A stretch of DNA of 64,000 bases from Lateolabrax maculatus (taxonomy: Eukaryota > Chordata > Actinopteri > Acropomatiformes > Lateolabracidae): the NCBI GenBank assembly GCA_031216445.1, contig CM062218.1, positions 7,089,001 through 7,153,000 on the forward strand. The letters are read 5' to 3'. A model generated the notes under the pieces. That model was not told where the DNA came from, ran no database searches, and saw only the letters and a program-made list of their open reading frames with translations. Positions 41,401 to 54,700 of this stretch are shown in pieces. The position numbers and the translations under genes are program-made. Within the stretch, counting starts at the first letter, position 1. Every line of letters starts with the position of its first letter.

Positions 41401-44400
41401 AAGTGTGCAGTTATTGCAAGTCACCTCAGTGACCTTCCTTACAGTATGGGTACCTTTCACCTATAATTTTGCAAAGGGGAAGAAGACTATTTTATTTAAT
41501 GTAGCATTTGCACGCATGTCTGTTAAATGGAGCAATGTGTTTTAGAACCATTTAATAAGGCAGTAGTTACCAATTCCAGTTATCAGAGTTGGTAAGTGAA
41601 CTAATTGCATTCTTCTGGCAAAGCTATTCCATGATTATAGGGCTATTGTAGTATGTACTGTATACTGTAGAATGGCTAGAGGAAAAATGTCCTACAAAAT
41701 ATGTATATATTCTAATTTGCTTTTCCAGTTAAAAATAAGCACGTTTGCTCTTTTTTTTTTTTTTTACCAATTCAGGAAGTGTAACATTCTTTCACTGCAC
41801 AGACGTCAAACATACATCTCAACTATGTTTGGGTGTACAAACCACAGGACTTTGACACCACAGGCTAGGTTTGACCAGGTTTGCAAATATTTTTCACGTA
41901 TATATTTCCTCAATGTCTACATATGAACAGGGGACATATGATTCCTACAAAATGTATTCGCTAATGCAAAGTATCTATAATTCTTAGTGAGGACTGCATC
42001 AAAATTGAGAAAATGTCCATAATTGGTCTATTTACTAAGCAGTATATTAAAGAAAGTGGGATTTCTATGATTGAACAAATATAACTTGAATCGCATGAAT
42101 ATTGGGCGACATTTTCACAAAACCATAATCCTCTTCACATGTTAAGCATGGACTACACATAATTGTTGTAAAATGTACTGTGGGAATTAACTGGTATTAT
42201 TTTATAGTGCTTTGCATCTTTCATATATGAATAAACCAGAGAAATTCATTGGAACCACTTAAACTCTCAGCGGCATTTAGAGACTGATTATAGTCACATG
42301 GGAGCTGTGATGTCTATGGCAGTCCACTTAGCTCCATTACTCACTCTCTGTAGTTCTAGTATTTGGGCTCATTTGGCAAGGGTACTGATTTATGCAAACA
42401 CCCAAGCCCTGCTGATCTTTTCACATGAACCCCCCACTGAATACGAGTCCCCACTGAACCACAAAATATTTTCAGTAAATAAATATTGGGACATAAATAA
42501 TATTTGCAGAGCTGGGCAGCAAGCTGTTCAAGGGAGCCGTTCCTACACTGGAGCATCCAGTCCCTTGGCAGACAGTCTTCATCCACCAAGGGATCTCAAA
42601 GGCGATTGTGAAATAATTGTCCACAATGTTAAATATCGATTACCAGAAACTTCCCCTCTGACAATGATCTCCCTGGCCTCTAAAATGTGCCCCACTGTCT
42701 GCCGGCTTGGGGTAAATTACCACCTGACACTCGTTGTTGTATTAGAGTCTGAAGCGTGACGGCCCACTCTGTCAACCTGTCACAGCAGGAGATCCTTGTC
42801 GCTGACACTCAATACTTTGTCAAAATGCTCAGATAGTGCACCCAAATAAGCAGCCTGCTTCCACTGGGAAGTTCTGTGCTCAGGAGAGGGGTGATCAAAG
42901 CAAAGGCTAAGGGTCGCTGACACATTTCACTTTTCCTGGACATCTTCTTTGACTCAACAATTTCAACAATAAAAACAATGATGTGAAAACTGAGATGAAC
43001 CCCTCCTATGGGAGGAGAAAGGGAGGAAGAAAGACGAGAGAGAAAAAAAAAAAGGAAAATCGGAAGGAATTTCCATCAGTATAACAAGGGCTTGGAAGGT
43101 AAATATAAACCACTTGTTATAACAGGAACTTGAAATTTATAGCTTGTAGTATTTTGTCCTTAGCCCCTTGCTTGGTTTCAAAATAGTGCCGCCATAATTA
43201 TCTACAGATGGAAATGGATGCAGCTGGTGTGTCAGAGTCTGAGGCCTTCTTTCAGAATGAGAGATCATCCAGTCGATGAACGGTTTTCTCTTGCTAATAA
43301 GTTAGTTGCCCTCAGGTTTCATCTGGCGGTTATAAGATACTCACAGTGAGACCTCACCGATCAGCTTCTGCCTCAGACTCCTTTTATATTTTCTCCTCTG
43401 AGATGTACAGATCTGAAATATGATAAATTGACCTGTTAAAGGTTGGTTCGCAATTTGTGATTTCATAAAACATATGAATTCCATACTTGTCTGACAGAAG
43501 AGGTTGCATGAAGGGTAACAGTTTTTAATAGAATGGAGTTGGGTTTTGTTTTCAGTGCTATTCTTGTGTCTGTATCTGGCCAGTCAGTTGTTGATTTGAC
43601 CCCTTCTTTTATCACAAAATATTGTAGGTAACACCTGTTCTCAGTCATACTGTCATTCAGAGGCTATTTGAAAATGTCTGACTTTGATGCCCCCCACTGC
43701 AGTATTAAAAGTCTGTGGCAGACAGCAATGCAACACATGGCAAATCACTTCAAAACTCTTCATATAGTGTCTTTAAAATTTGTCATTTTGGTAAAAAAGT
43801 AAGACAAGAAGACGGATACCACTCTTGTGGCTGTGTGCTGAGTATGGAGCTTGATCCAGGAGGTGATTAGCTTAGCTTAGCATAAAGACTGAAAGCAGGG
43901 AGACGCAATTAACCACCTCTACAAACAGAAAAAAAAATTGCACTTCAGCTTTCCAGGCAACCAGCCAAGACTCCAGGAAGTTGCTGTGCCGGTAAATTCT
44001 ATTTAAAACGACAACTTGTTTATAAGCTTCTGTTTGTGCATGTATTAAAAAAACTTTGAAACGACTTTATTCTAAATAAATCCAACACTGTTTCCATTTT
44101 TTATTTCTTACCCACAGTTGTGCCTAATAGTACAAAGGCTGTGGATGAAGAGAAGAAGTTTCGCGACTGTGCCGACCTTTACCAGGCTGGCTTCCATAAG
44201 AACGGAGTCTACACCATCCAGATCAACGCTCAGGAGACCAAAAAGGTGGGAAGCCGCAATATCTAGCAGCCAGCAGTCCCACTGTAATGTGCAAATATCT
44301 GCCTCTTCAACACTTCTAGGCCGCTATCTCATAGTGGGTTTATAGAGACCCTAAGCCACCACTGGACTGATGAGTGTGAATGATGGGTGCTAGCTGCTGC

Positions 44401-44536
44401 AGGAATAGAGCTGAAAATACACTTGGCACCTATGTGAGTGCAGGAGTATGGCGGGGGGGTGGGGGGGTGGGGGTGGGGGTGTGAAACAGAGATGTGAAAC
44501 AGGACACTGAGCCGATTGGGAAGGTGACAATTGTGG

Positions 44537-44579
<43 letters not shown>

Positions 44580-47500
44580 CTTAACCTCTACACTATGCTT
44601 ACATACTCTTGATTGATGTGAAGTGTTGATTTTTTGTCTTTCAAAATCAAGCTTGGTGCTGCTTGGCTAATAACAGAAATTAGAATTTTACTCTACGTTG
44701 TGTAAGGAAATATAAACTATAATGTCACTTAAGGGTAAAGTATGTAACATTTCAGCCTTAAAATGTCTAAAAACAAGTACACTTAAAGTATGATATATAT
44801 TTTGCTGAGTTGTGTAGTTACATTATCACAAATGTTTCCAACAATGTTCGGTGCACTTCATTTGGTTGCCTGTCAATGGCATCATCATACTGTACATTGT
44901 CACAGAATTATACTCATTAACAGTAACATAGCATTTTTTTTGCCACACAGCATAATCATTTCATTAATTTTAATACCATTTGCCATACAGTATTCCAGCA
45001 GAGACCTAATTTATTGATATGATATTTCGATATCGATCCAGCTTGCTACTATGACAAGTGGCTTATGCTAGCCATCAAACTAATGCAACGTTCAATATGC
45101 TCATAAAGTTATTTTTGAATAGTTATTTTGACCACAGATAACAGCGCTGGTAGCCTGGGAACCAGACAAATCTGTTAGCTCATGTTTTATTTGCTCTGGC
45201 AGATGCGTGTGGCCCCTCTCCCATTCAAACTGATTTCGTAGTTTCAGACAATGGTGGGGAAGACAACAACTCCCATGATCCCACGCTACTTCACGACGTC
45301 ATCAAAATAGTCTTTTGTTATTGTTTTGATTGAGAGGCCCCTAAACAATGCATTTAAGCTATTGTTCATATTTTTGAATCATTTGAACATATTTGTGATA
45401 TTTGCGTGCTGTCAACTTCCGTGATGTGCTATCGACTGGAAAATGGCATAGCTGATTATATTAGCAAAAAATAAGTTTAATTTCAGATCAACTTTAAAGA
45501 TCAGAAGTGTCTGCATGCGTTTGCGCTTTTTTGTGCATGTATACCATGAATGATGGGCTAGTCTTAGGGAAAATGGTTCTGTCAAGGGTACCTCCTTAAT
45601 TATACCCAGGCTGCGTTCATGTGTGTTCAGCTGTGTGGGCCGGCTGAGGTGAGAGACCTTCTCCACTCCACCCTGGGGTCTTCTCCTCAAAACAAAGAGC
45701 AACACTGCAGATAGAGCACCAGCCATGTGTTATCAGCTTACACACACTGAGGTCCAAGGTTAAGGGCCACATTACACCCAGGACCTCCACTTTGATCCTG
45801 TAGAAACGAGGCCGTCTGATGAAAAACATCTCCAGGGAGTTGGTGAGGGATAAGGAGACGCTGATTTGAGGAGGACACAGCGTTGCATTCCTAAAGATGA
45901 TTCATCATAAAAGCTGGGAAAAGGAGTGTCTGAAATCAAATAATTGTCCAAATGACCCTTCATTGTTTGTTAATGCCACTGAGAGTCACACTGAATGTTG
46001 GAATCATTAGTTTGTTCGTTAAATGACTTCTTCTGAATCCTGAAAAAATGTGCAAGACCTATGGGTGCTATCAGTGTTCCATTACCTTCATACATTTTTT
46101 TGTTTTCCCACCCTCCTTTGCTCTCTTCAATTGTGTAGGTGTATTGCAACATGGAAACAACCGGTGGTGGATGGACGGTCATCCAACGCAGAGAGGACGG
46201 CAGTGTGGACTTCCAGAGAACATGGAAAGAGTACAAGATGGTGAGTCAAGACATATACATAGCATCATTCATATCCATTAAAAGCAGGATGATAATGGTG
46301 GTCTTTCCAACACAAGACAGCGAGACAGCAACAGAAATGGAGAGCATAAACTCATTCATATCCGTTAAGCATAAATTACGAAACGGTGCGATGAGCAAAA
46401 CATCCTGTTTCACAAATAAACTTCCACAAGGGGATTATGACAAATAGTGTTTGCTTTTTGGCCTCAATTGAACATGCTGAAAACTACGAGACAGGATCCT
46501 CTGATCCAAGAGCATTTGGAACGCTTCAGCGAGATATCATTCCTCCTCAGCAATAGCTCCTCCGCCGTTTTTGTATTAGCAATATTGTCTAGGGTGTCTG
46601 AGACTCGCTCAGCTCCTCAGCCGAGGCTTCGGTGACATGCTGTTATTCTTCCTCTTTTCCAACAGGAAATTATTACCTAAATGTAAAAACAACACATTTG
46701 TTTAGTCTCTATAGCACTGCTGTTCATCTGTTTGTCATCAAGGAGAAAACTATGCATATTTGCATTGGGAGTGTTAACATTTTCAACCTAACCTGTGTTT
46801 AGACAGTAAATCGGATTTATTATTGCTGGCAGTTGCATTGCTTGTGTTTTCTGCAGAAGTCACCTGTGTATACCTTCCGCTAGCTGTTAGTTTATTGTCA
46901 AATGGGCTATGTTCAGTCTATCCCCTGTAATCTGCTTTATGTTTCCAGTTTAATTATTTCCCCTCTCTCCACTGCTCTTGATGTACGATTTACCAGTCAA
47001 TGGGAAAGGATGTCATAGACTTATAAACCAGATAACTCCCGAATTATATCAAATTAAAGCACTTAACTGAAACTGAACACTGGTGAGAGGTTTGAGTGGT
47101 AAAAAAAAAAAAAACAGACATAGTGATGAGAGAAAAGAGAAAGAGAGCAAAAGGGGCAATGTAGGAGAATAAAATAAAGATGAGGCTGAAAAAGTAAGCA
47201 CAAATGACACAGATGTGGAAACCCTCCAGCTTTGAACAGGTGTTATAAAGAACATAGAGTGCATTACAGTACAGGAGGGCACACTCATGGACCTTGGCCG
47301 ACATTTACACTGCTGATCTTACAGCTTAGTATTACTGCTTGTCTCCTTGAAAAGACTGGAGGTGATCAATGGTGTTTTACTGTGTTATTCATTTTCTCAT
47401 TCTTGGTCTCCAGAGGTTTGAACGCACAGATTTAATGCACTTGGAGGATTGTAAATCATTCAGTCAAAACTGAGATGCTGTTTCTTTGTTGGACCACTGA

Positions 47501-50500
47501 GGAAATGTTTGGCGATAGGAATGTAATGCACATGTTAAAACGTGATCTTAAGACCATCTAATATTTGTAATTACATAACCAGGAGACCACACATCACAGG
47601 AGACCTTGAAAATTATATTCAAACTCTTATCAGCATGTGAAAATGGTGGGAACCATTGCACTACATTTACCCCAGAGGGTCCTTATACAGTTTCCAGGGG
47701 GAAAGTGGAGAGCTCATTTAATTACCTAGTAAGCTCACAATAACCAGTAAGCTGTCCATTAACCTGTATTAGTTGGAGTGGCCTCCAAGTAGTGTAATTG
47801 CAAACTTGACCAAAGCAACCTTAACACTGACAATTCAATTGTAAGAAACGTTGTAACAGTATCCACTTTTATACAATAAATCTTGTTTAGGCCGGTGCTA
47901 ATGAAGGGTACTGATGAGCTCATCTGATATGGCTGTGAGGGTACGTCAGACAAGTTGTAGAGTATTGAACTCTTTGTATGTGCAACAGTTTACAACTGCT
48001 TTTTTCCCCCAGACAAAGTGATTTTAGCAAGTGTAACTGAAATGAAAACCAAGCGCTCAGTCCAACAATATGACTAACCATCTCCTCATCTCTTCTGGGC
48101 TGAGTGATGTCGATCAGGTTTGCGTGTGAAGGGATCGTGAAGCACCGGAACTGTTCAAAGAAAAACTGTCAACAAAGCTTGACTCCAAGCCTTTTCTCCA
48201 GCCAGGCTTTCCTGAGATAAACCACAATCACAGTAGGAGGCATTGGAACAAGCTAAAAGCCAGTCAGAAGGGAACATCTCATCAGGAGTGAGATCAATTG
48301 TACAGAAAGAGAGAACAAAAAAGGAGAGAAAGCGGTAATGGGCCCCAGTCACTTTCTCTTCCACCCACTCGGCAGGACATGCCTAAGGCCAGAGGAATGC
48401 CCCATATTTGCTTTCCCCTCTTCCCATTTCTCATCACCACAGACACTCATTGCAAACACAGACTTCTCCCTAACTTTAACTCCGGAGCCCACTCGACCCC
48501 CCTCTTACCCAGACTATCCTGTCAGAGCTGTAATGTCATCCTGCTTTGTGATATTCCCCTCTGCAATCCGTTGCTCTTGCTGCTGTCAGAAGCACTTTGC
48601 CTGTGACCGGGAGCCACTCTGATCATATACAAACTTTTGCAGTTGTTTGAAGGAGTGTCCGTGCATGCAATATATATTTTGGGAAACAAGTCTTTAAGTA
48701 ACAATGAGTTTAACATGTGTGACTGAGTGGTAGACAGAAATGGAAAAAGGTGTGTGACTTCTTCAGCTGGTACCAATTTAAGCACTTTTATAGATAGGTA
48801 AGTCCATCCTAGTGGAGGATCAAGCCAAAAGTATGCTTAAAAAACTGCATATAACATGTTAATATACAAAAAAGTAATGTTTGGGGGTTTTTCACTGAGG
48901 TCTGGAGAAATTAAAAAGAAGAGACTGAGGGAAAGAAAAAATCTATTTATGCAGTATAGAAACATTTTTTGCTGGTGGATAAACAACCACATTATTTATT
49001 ATCAGGAACCATTTGTACTGATTTCATTTCTGATCGACAAAAAATAAATCATTAAATTAATGAGAAAATTCCTTCCCATCCATTCCACAATCCTCTAGTG
49101 TTGAGATTTTATCATTCTAGAAAAAGAGAGGAGATAGCAGTGAATAATCTCTGGTCTGTGATTTACAAAAAGGCTATTCAGTGCTATTTGCACGGCAATT
49201 ATTCTGTTTCTCTTCCTTCGTTGCAGGGTTTTGGGAGCGTGTCTGCAGAGCACTGGTTGGGGAACGAGTATGTTTACCAGCTGACCAGCCAGAGGCAGTA
49301 TGCCCTCCGTGTAGAACTGACAGACTGGGACAGTCACCAAGCCTTCTCACTATATGACCGCTTCCAAATCGGCAGTGAGAAACAAAACTACAGGTAATAC
49401 TGCTCATACTGCAACTAGTACACTTAGAGGGGGATAATTGTTTTTCAGGCCAAGGAACACACTGACAGCTTTTCAAATTGGCTGGTTAATATCCTCTGGA
49501 CTGCATTTGTTTTTGCTAAATTCAATAGGCAGTTTGAACTGCAGTCACATATTTGCACCACATGTTAAAGTGATTTCAGGCTGAAATATGAATAAATGAA
49601 TGAATCCACACATAATTTAAGCTATTATTTTTAACCTTGCGGGCATGGCTCTATAAATGGCATCGTTGGTTGGTCTGTCCACCCCTTTGGTCCAGACTGA
49701 GGTATCTCAACTAGCCTACTATTGGATGAATTTGCCATGACATTAGGCCACAAACATTCATGTTCCCCTCAGGATGAATTATAATAACTTTGGTGGACCC
49801 ATAACCTTTAATCGAGCACCATCATTTAAATTTTTTAATTTTCCACAGGATGCGTTTAGACGCAGTACTGAGTGTAGTTCGTATTTCGGCAGCATTCAGA
49901 ACACAACACACACTGTAGTGGGAGTGAAACACAAGCCTGTGTAAACTGCTGTACTGATTAAAATATTGGTGATTTTTTCACCTTGATCACTGCATATCGT
50001 AAAATTGTGAAACGGTGTCTTTAGCATATGTTACTAATGGAATGAAGGAAGGAGGAAAGAAATTATACAAGGAAATAATACTTCAATCCAAAGCTGTTGA
50101 AAAGTGTTAAGACTATAAACATTTCTAGTAAGTGTGAGCTTTCCAGACACTTCAATCATATTGATCCTGTTATGCAAGTCTGTGGAGAGATTTTTCTCAT
50201 TACAAATTCCTTCCAAACCAAATGTATTGCTTGTCATCGTCTCCTCATTACAAACTTTCCTTCGATTGACGCTTTGTCCTTGTGTGTTGCGGGGGCGAAG
50301 GTTTCTATTTTCTTTTGAGGGGGTTAATGATAACAGGCCTCAAACTATGGCAGATGCTTGGCCCTCTCAGATGTGGAAAACTACTGCAAATTCCACAGAG
50401 TTCCAAGCAATTGTTGGCTTCAGAAGAGAAGGTCTGACATCTCCAATACTGCAGTTTTGACTGGACGGCTGGTTCCCTCTGATAAGAGGTCCCTTTAGTT

Positions 50501-51709
50501 GCGAAATATCTTGAGCTTTGAATGACGAAATAAGGAACGAGATTCTCTGGTTTAAAAGCCTTTAACTCAACCCTTCAATTCCTTGCACCCAAGCTCCAGA
50601 AAGAAAAGAGTTTCCCTACAGCGGGGGGCCTGTAGGCGTGTTGCCATATCTAATTTTCAGTTCCAGTTGACTTGCGATGACAGGGGTTTCACTTTACAAG
50701 GTTTCCGTTTTTAGGAGACTGTACCTGGAGTGGGGTCTGTGGTTTTCTCTGGAGGATTTGAGAAATGGATTTCAATCAGGCGGAAGAGATCAAGTTGTTT
50801 TTTGTTTTGAATTTAACACAGAGTTGAGGTTTTTGTTACCACAATTTGAGGATCAAGTGAAACTCCACCTCTGGTTACCTTTAGTCTTTATTTCTGGCTC
50901 TGCTTGGAATACGCAAACACTGACTTCAGGCTTTTCAATATGGTACACAGATATGTAAAGTGGAGACACATCAATATGTATACGCTGGGTATCAAACCTC
51001 AATACTTACCTGACTGTATCTAAAAAAAAAGGAGTTTTTAAAAATATTAAGCAAATCAAGCATCATCCAACTCTCTTTTGCACACACACACACATACACT
51101 CACACACACATATTTATGTGCTGATGCCTTCACTTCATCCTTTCCTGTGTTTCACACATAATTTTAAAGTCCCACAATTGACCTTTTGTTATTTGAATTA
51201 GAGAAACAATAATTGTTTTTGTCCCGCTGAGGCAGGCAAAGAGCATTACCGGCCATTCTGGCCTGTTTTGGATGCAGGCTCACACTGTTTAGGAGTCCAA
51301 TCGACACACTGATCTCTATAAATAGATTTGTTCTTGAAAAATGGTTGTGGTATGATAATCACACATTGCTCCTCTGAAACACGGGCCAAAACAAACCAGA
51401 TGGCTGGCCCCAAACAAATCGACGCTGCCATGTTCTCAGTTCTTTCTGCTTTGGCACCTCCCTGCTTTCAAATGTCAAACAATCTGCAACAAGTTCTCCA
51501 AATTGCATTTATTGCTCTGAAACAGAAGAGATAACTGTAAGTGATATGGTCTGTCTTTTAGTTGGTTTTGGATTATTATCATATTCTTCAAACGGATAAT
51601 GTCATCCGTGGTGGTTTACTGGAATACAGTCTGTGTCAGCGTGAGTCAGACAAACATTTATAAAGACCTCATTTGGTATCAATCTGCCTCTTACACTTTC
51701 GGTCTCTGT

Positions 51710-51747
<38 letters not shown>

Positions 51748-54700
51748 GTAAGAACAAAAGCACATAAACAAAGCCACAGACAGACAAGCACCACTTGGAA
51801 ACCAGGTAGAATAATTTGCACACGACTCACCATTTATCATAAACAATACTGAGCATTACCGGCCAGGAAATGTTTGTCTTGCTGCCAGCGTTTTGATTCC
51901 ATATATATATATATATATATATATATACTGTGAAACAGAAATTACTCAACTTGCTGAGATGGAGAGAGGTGTGCAATTATTCCTTTGTGAAATATAGGGT
52001 CCTAATCCTTTATAAATGAAATCATTTATATGGAATAAATGTCATCTTTATTACCAAAACTATAAAAGTCTGGACCTGCCATTTATCTTTATTCAGTCAT
52101 CTAATTCTTGTTGGGTTTGTCCGGCATAATAAAACTGTTATATCAGTACATTATTAATAATCAGATGATTGAAATTATTTGTATAAAGAATACAATAAGG
52201 GGTACATATCAAAAATTAGATATAGAGATATTCTCATGGTTATTATAGGTGTGTGTGCTTAATGTCCCAGGAGACCCATTACACTATAAAAATCCCAAAT
52301 TTCCCCAAATTTAATACTATGGGAAAAGTCATTATTTCTCTCAGTCAATACCATCAGACTATTAGAGTTTTTGCTTGTGTTGAAGGCCTTTTTCTGCCCT
52401 CAGAGATTTTGCTGCCATTAATCCTAACTGATAAGGTCACAACTGATTACAGCTTGTTTGTCAAGGGCTTAAAGTAAAGGCTGTACCAAAAATGAGATGT
52501 ATAAAACTAAAAGAAGAAGCAAACTTGGAATAGCTCTTTATTTCGATATTTACTGTATGTTGGGGTGGAGCAGAAAAGTAATCGATATAACACTCTAGTT
52601 AACACTCTAGTTTTGATAATTTATATAGTTGATAATTGATTAAATAGTAAAGTGAATAGTAATGTGAATATCTTGTCTGTCAGTTAGACAAAACTAGAAT
52701 TTGAATATATCCTTGAAAAATTGCAATGGGCTATTTAATGACATTATACAGTATAGGCCAAACAATTAATCAATTAATAGAGAAAATGCATTTCTTGAAC
52801 TTTTTTCTTCAGTGTAGTTTGGAGAACAGAAAAAAATACCATAACTATCTACCATGCACAATATCTATAAAAAAAAATGCTTTTAGAAGTTAAGCAGTAG
52901 AGCAGCAGCTGACCTAGAGGGCTAAAAGAAGGAATCTACACTGGTTTCATCTGCACAGTGTACGCTGACATCAGCAATGTTGTTTTAATGTTGAACGAAC
53001 ATCATAATCTTGTTGAGAACACTTTGAGGAGTACATTTGGGTTGACCAGAGCTACAGAGTTCCCACTGAACCACAACCTCATAACATTGTGAAATGAGCT
53101 ATTTTAGGTTTTTTCTTCGTTGTGATTCGGGTCACCATAATTGTAGAGGTTACTGTCTTTATAAACAGCAGAAAAAAGTCCCCTATCATCATAGATAATT
53201 TGGTTGGAGTGATACAGCATGGGTTGCAGAAAGGAAAATAACACATTTCAGTATAATTTGATGACCTGCAAATGGTGTTGTAACAAATAACATATTCAGT
53301 TAATCACCCTCATTTATCAAAGTTTCTTTGCTGCAAAATTGGACTTTGTGCTATATATCAACATGAACTGAAGGGGTAAAGCAAAAGTCAACCTGTATTA
53401 TACAGAAAGCAAAATAGCAAAAAGATGCAAAAAGCTATGAGGCTAATTAGAGAAAATATAGATGGAATTTTAAAAACATTAAATTGTGCTGAGACAGAGG
53501 GAACATTATGGTACAGAATGAAAAAAAACTTTACTTTACACAAAACAAAATTATGTAACAAGAAAAGGCAAGCCACAAACTGAACTCAATGAAACACAAT
53601 GCTTACTTAGATAAACAGTTTAGGGCAGATAAACAGTGAATTTTGAGAATAGTCTTTAAGTTACAGAGAAGTATACGCATTTCAAGTTATAGGTGACGTT
53701 GTACTTTTTTCCATGGTGCAGTTTAAAAAAAAGTAATTGTAGATAAATAAAGCATTAAGCATTATTATTAGTTAAGAAAAACCAACTGAACTTGTCTTAT
53801 ACAATGCAGTGGTGTATATTGTAATTATTTCCAGTAACAAACCTAAAAGTGGTGTGGTAAGTGCAAAAGCAACAGAGCTTCTTTCAGTGCATTAAGGGAG
53901 AGTCGTTGATGTCCTCTATAGCTAAATTAAAGAATTAGCATGTATAAAACAGTATCGTCAGCATAAAGATGTATTGGATGATCATGGACAAAAAAGACAA
54001 TCATTGTTATAAAATCACACAAAATAACCAGGATACTCAAAGTAATTGCATGTAAACTTACTGAATGCTGGCAAGCCTCCAGTGGGTCACTTACTGTAAC
54101 TGGACTAGAGGACCACTTAATGTTGTTTTACAGTAATAGTAGACTTGGTCATAGAGGACTAGCAAATCTAGAGTGGCATCTAGTATAATGTTCTTCTAAG
54201 TAAAGTACAAAGTTGCTTCAAGAGTTGCATTTGCCCTGAAATAAAACATTAGTGATTGAATTTTATGCAAGATTATTTAACAAACTGGATAGTACTGAAT
54301 TCATTAAATAAAAATTATATTCAGGGCAAGGTCATTGATCAGGCATAAAAAGAAGTGCAAGCTGACGCATTTATTTATTTATTCATTCAGATCTTAATGA
54401 AATACGAGAAAAAAAAAAACTTTTGTAATGTAGAAGGCCACGTCCGACACATTTTACACCCAAGTTGACTTAAACCTTAAACAAATCTTATATTTTATAT
54501 CATGCACACGACATTGTTTACAAAAATCCTTTGCGTAACTATAAATACCCAAAGAAATTGTGTGTATAGTTAACTTTTTTAAGATTAAGAATTTAAAGTT
54601 TCATGCAACTACTTCAAATGTGTGCCAGTGAATGTCTGAGTAAGCGTAATGCAGTTTAAAACACTACTGAGCATGTGAAGAATTTAATGAAGCACCCTGG

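Larger units (their letters stand above)
38175..44117 (+). other. angpt1: angpt1 intron 4 (5.9 kb)
   Basis: gtaagc to ttacccacag. It holds a dispersed-repeat copy at 38610, a repeat just before exon 5 (43790-44070) and a conserved-looking stretch at 40985-41215. A 153-codon ORF at 42298-42759 has no recognisable domain. Confidence 0.88.
44246..46138 (+). other. angpt1: angpt1 intron 5 (1.9 kb)
   Basis: gtggga to ttgtgtag. It contains the G-rich motif at 44453, the (GT)20 tract at 44539 and a partial MITE copy at 45151. No gene recognised. Confidence 0.9.

Noticed and set aside
42298..42759. 153-codon ORF in intron 4
   Set aside because: No recognisable domain, no flanking splice partners and a composition like the surrounding intron. 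It is compatible with a chance ORF in 64 kb.
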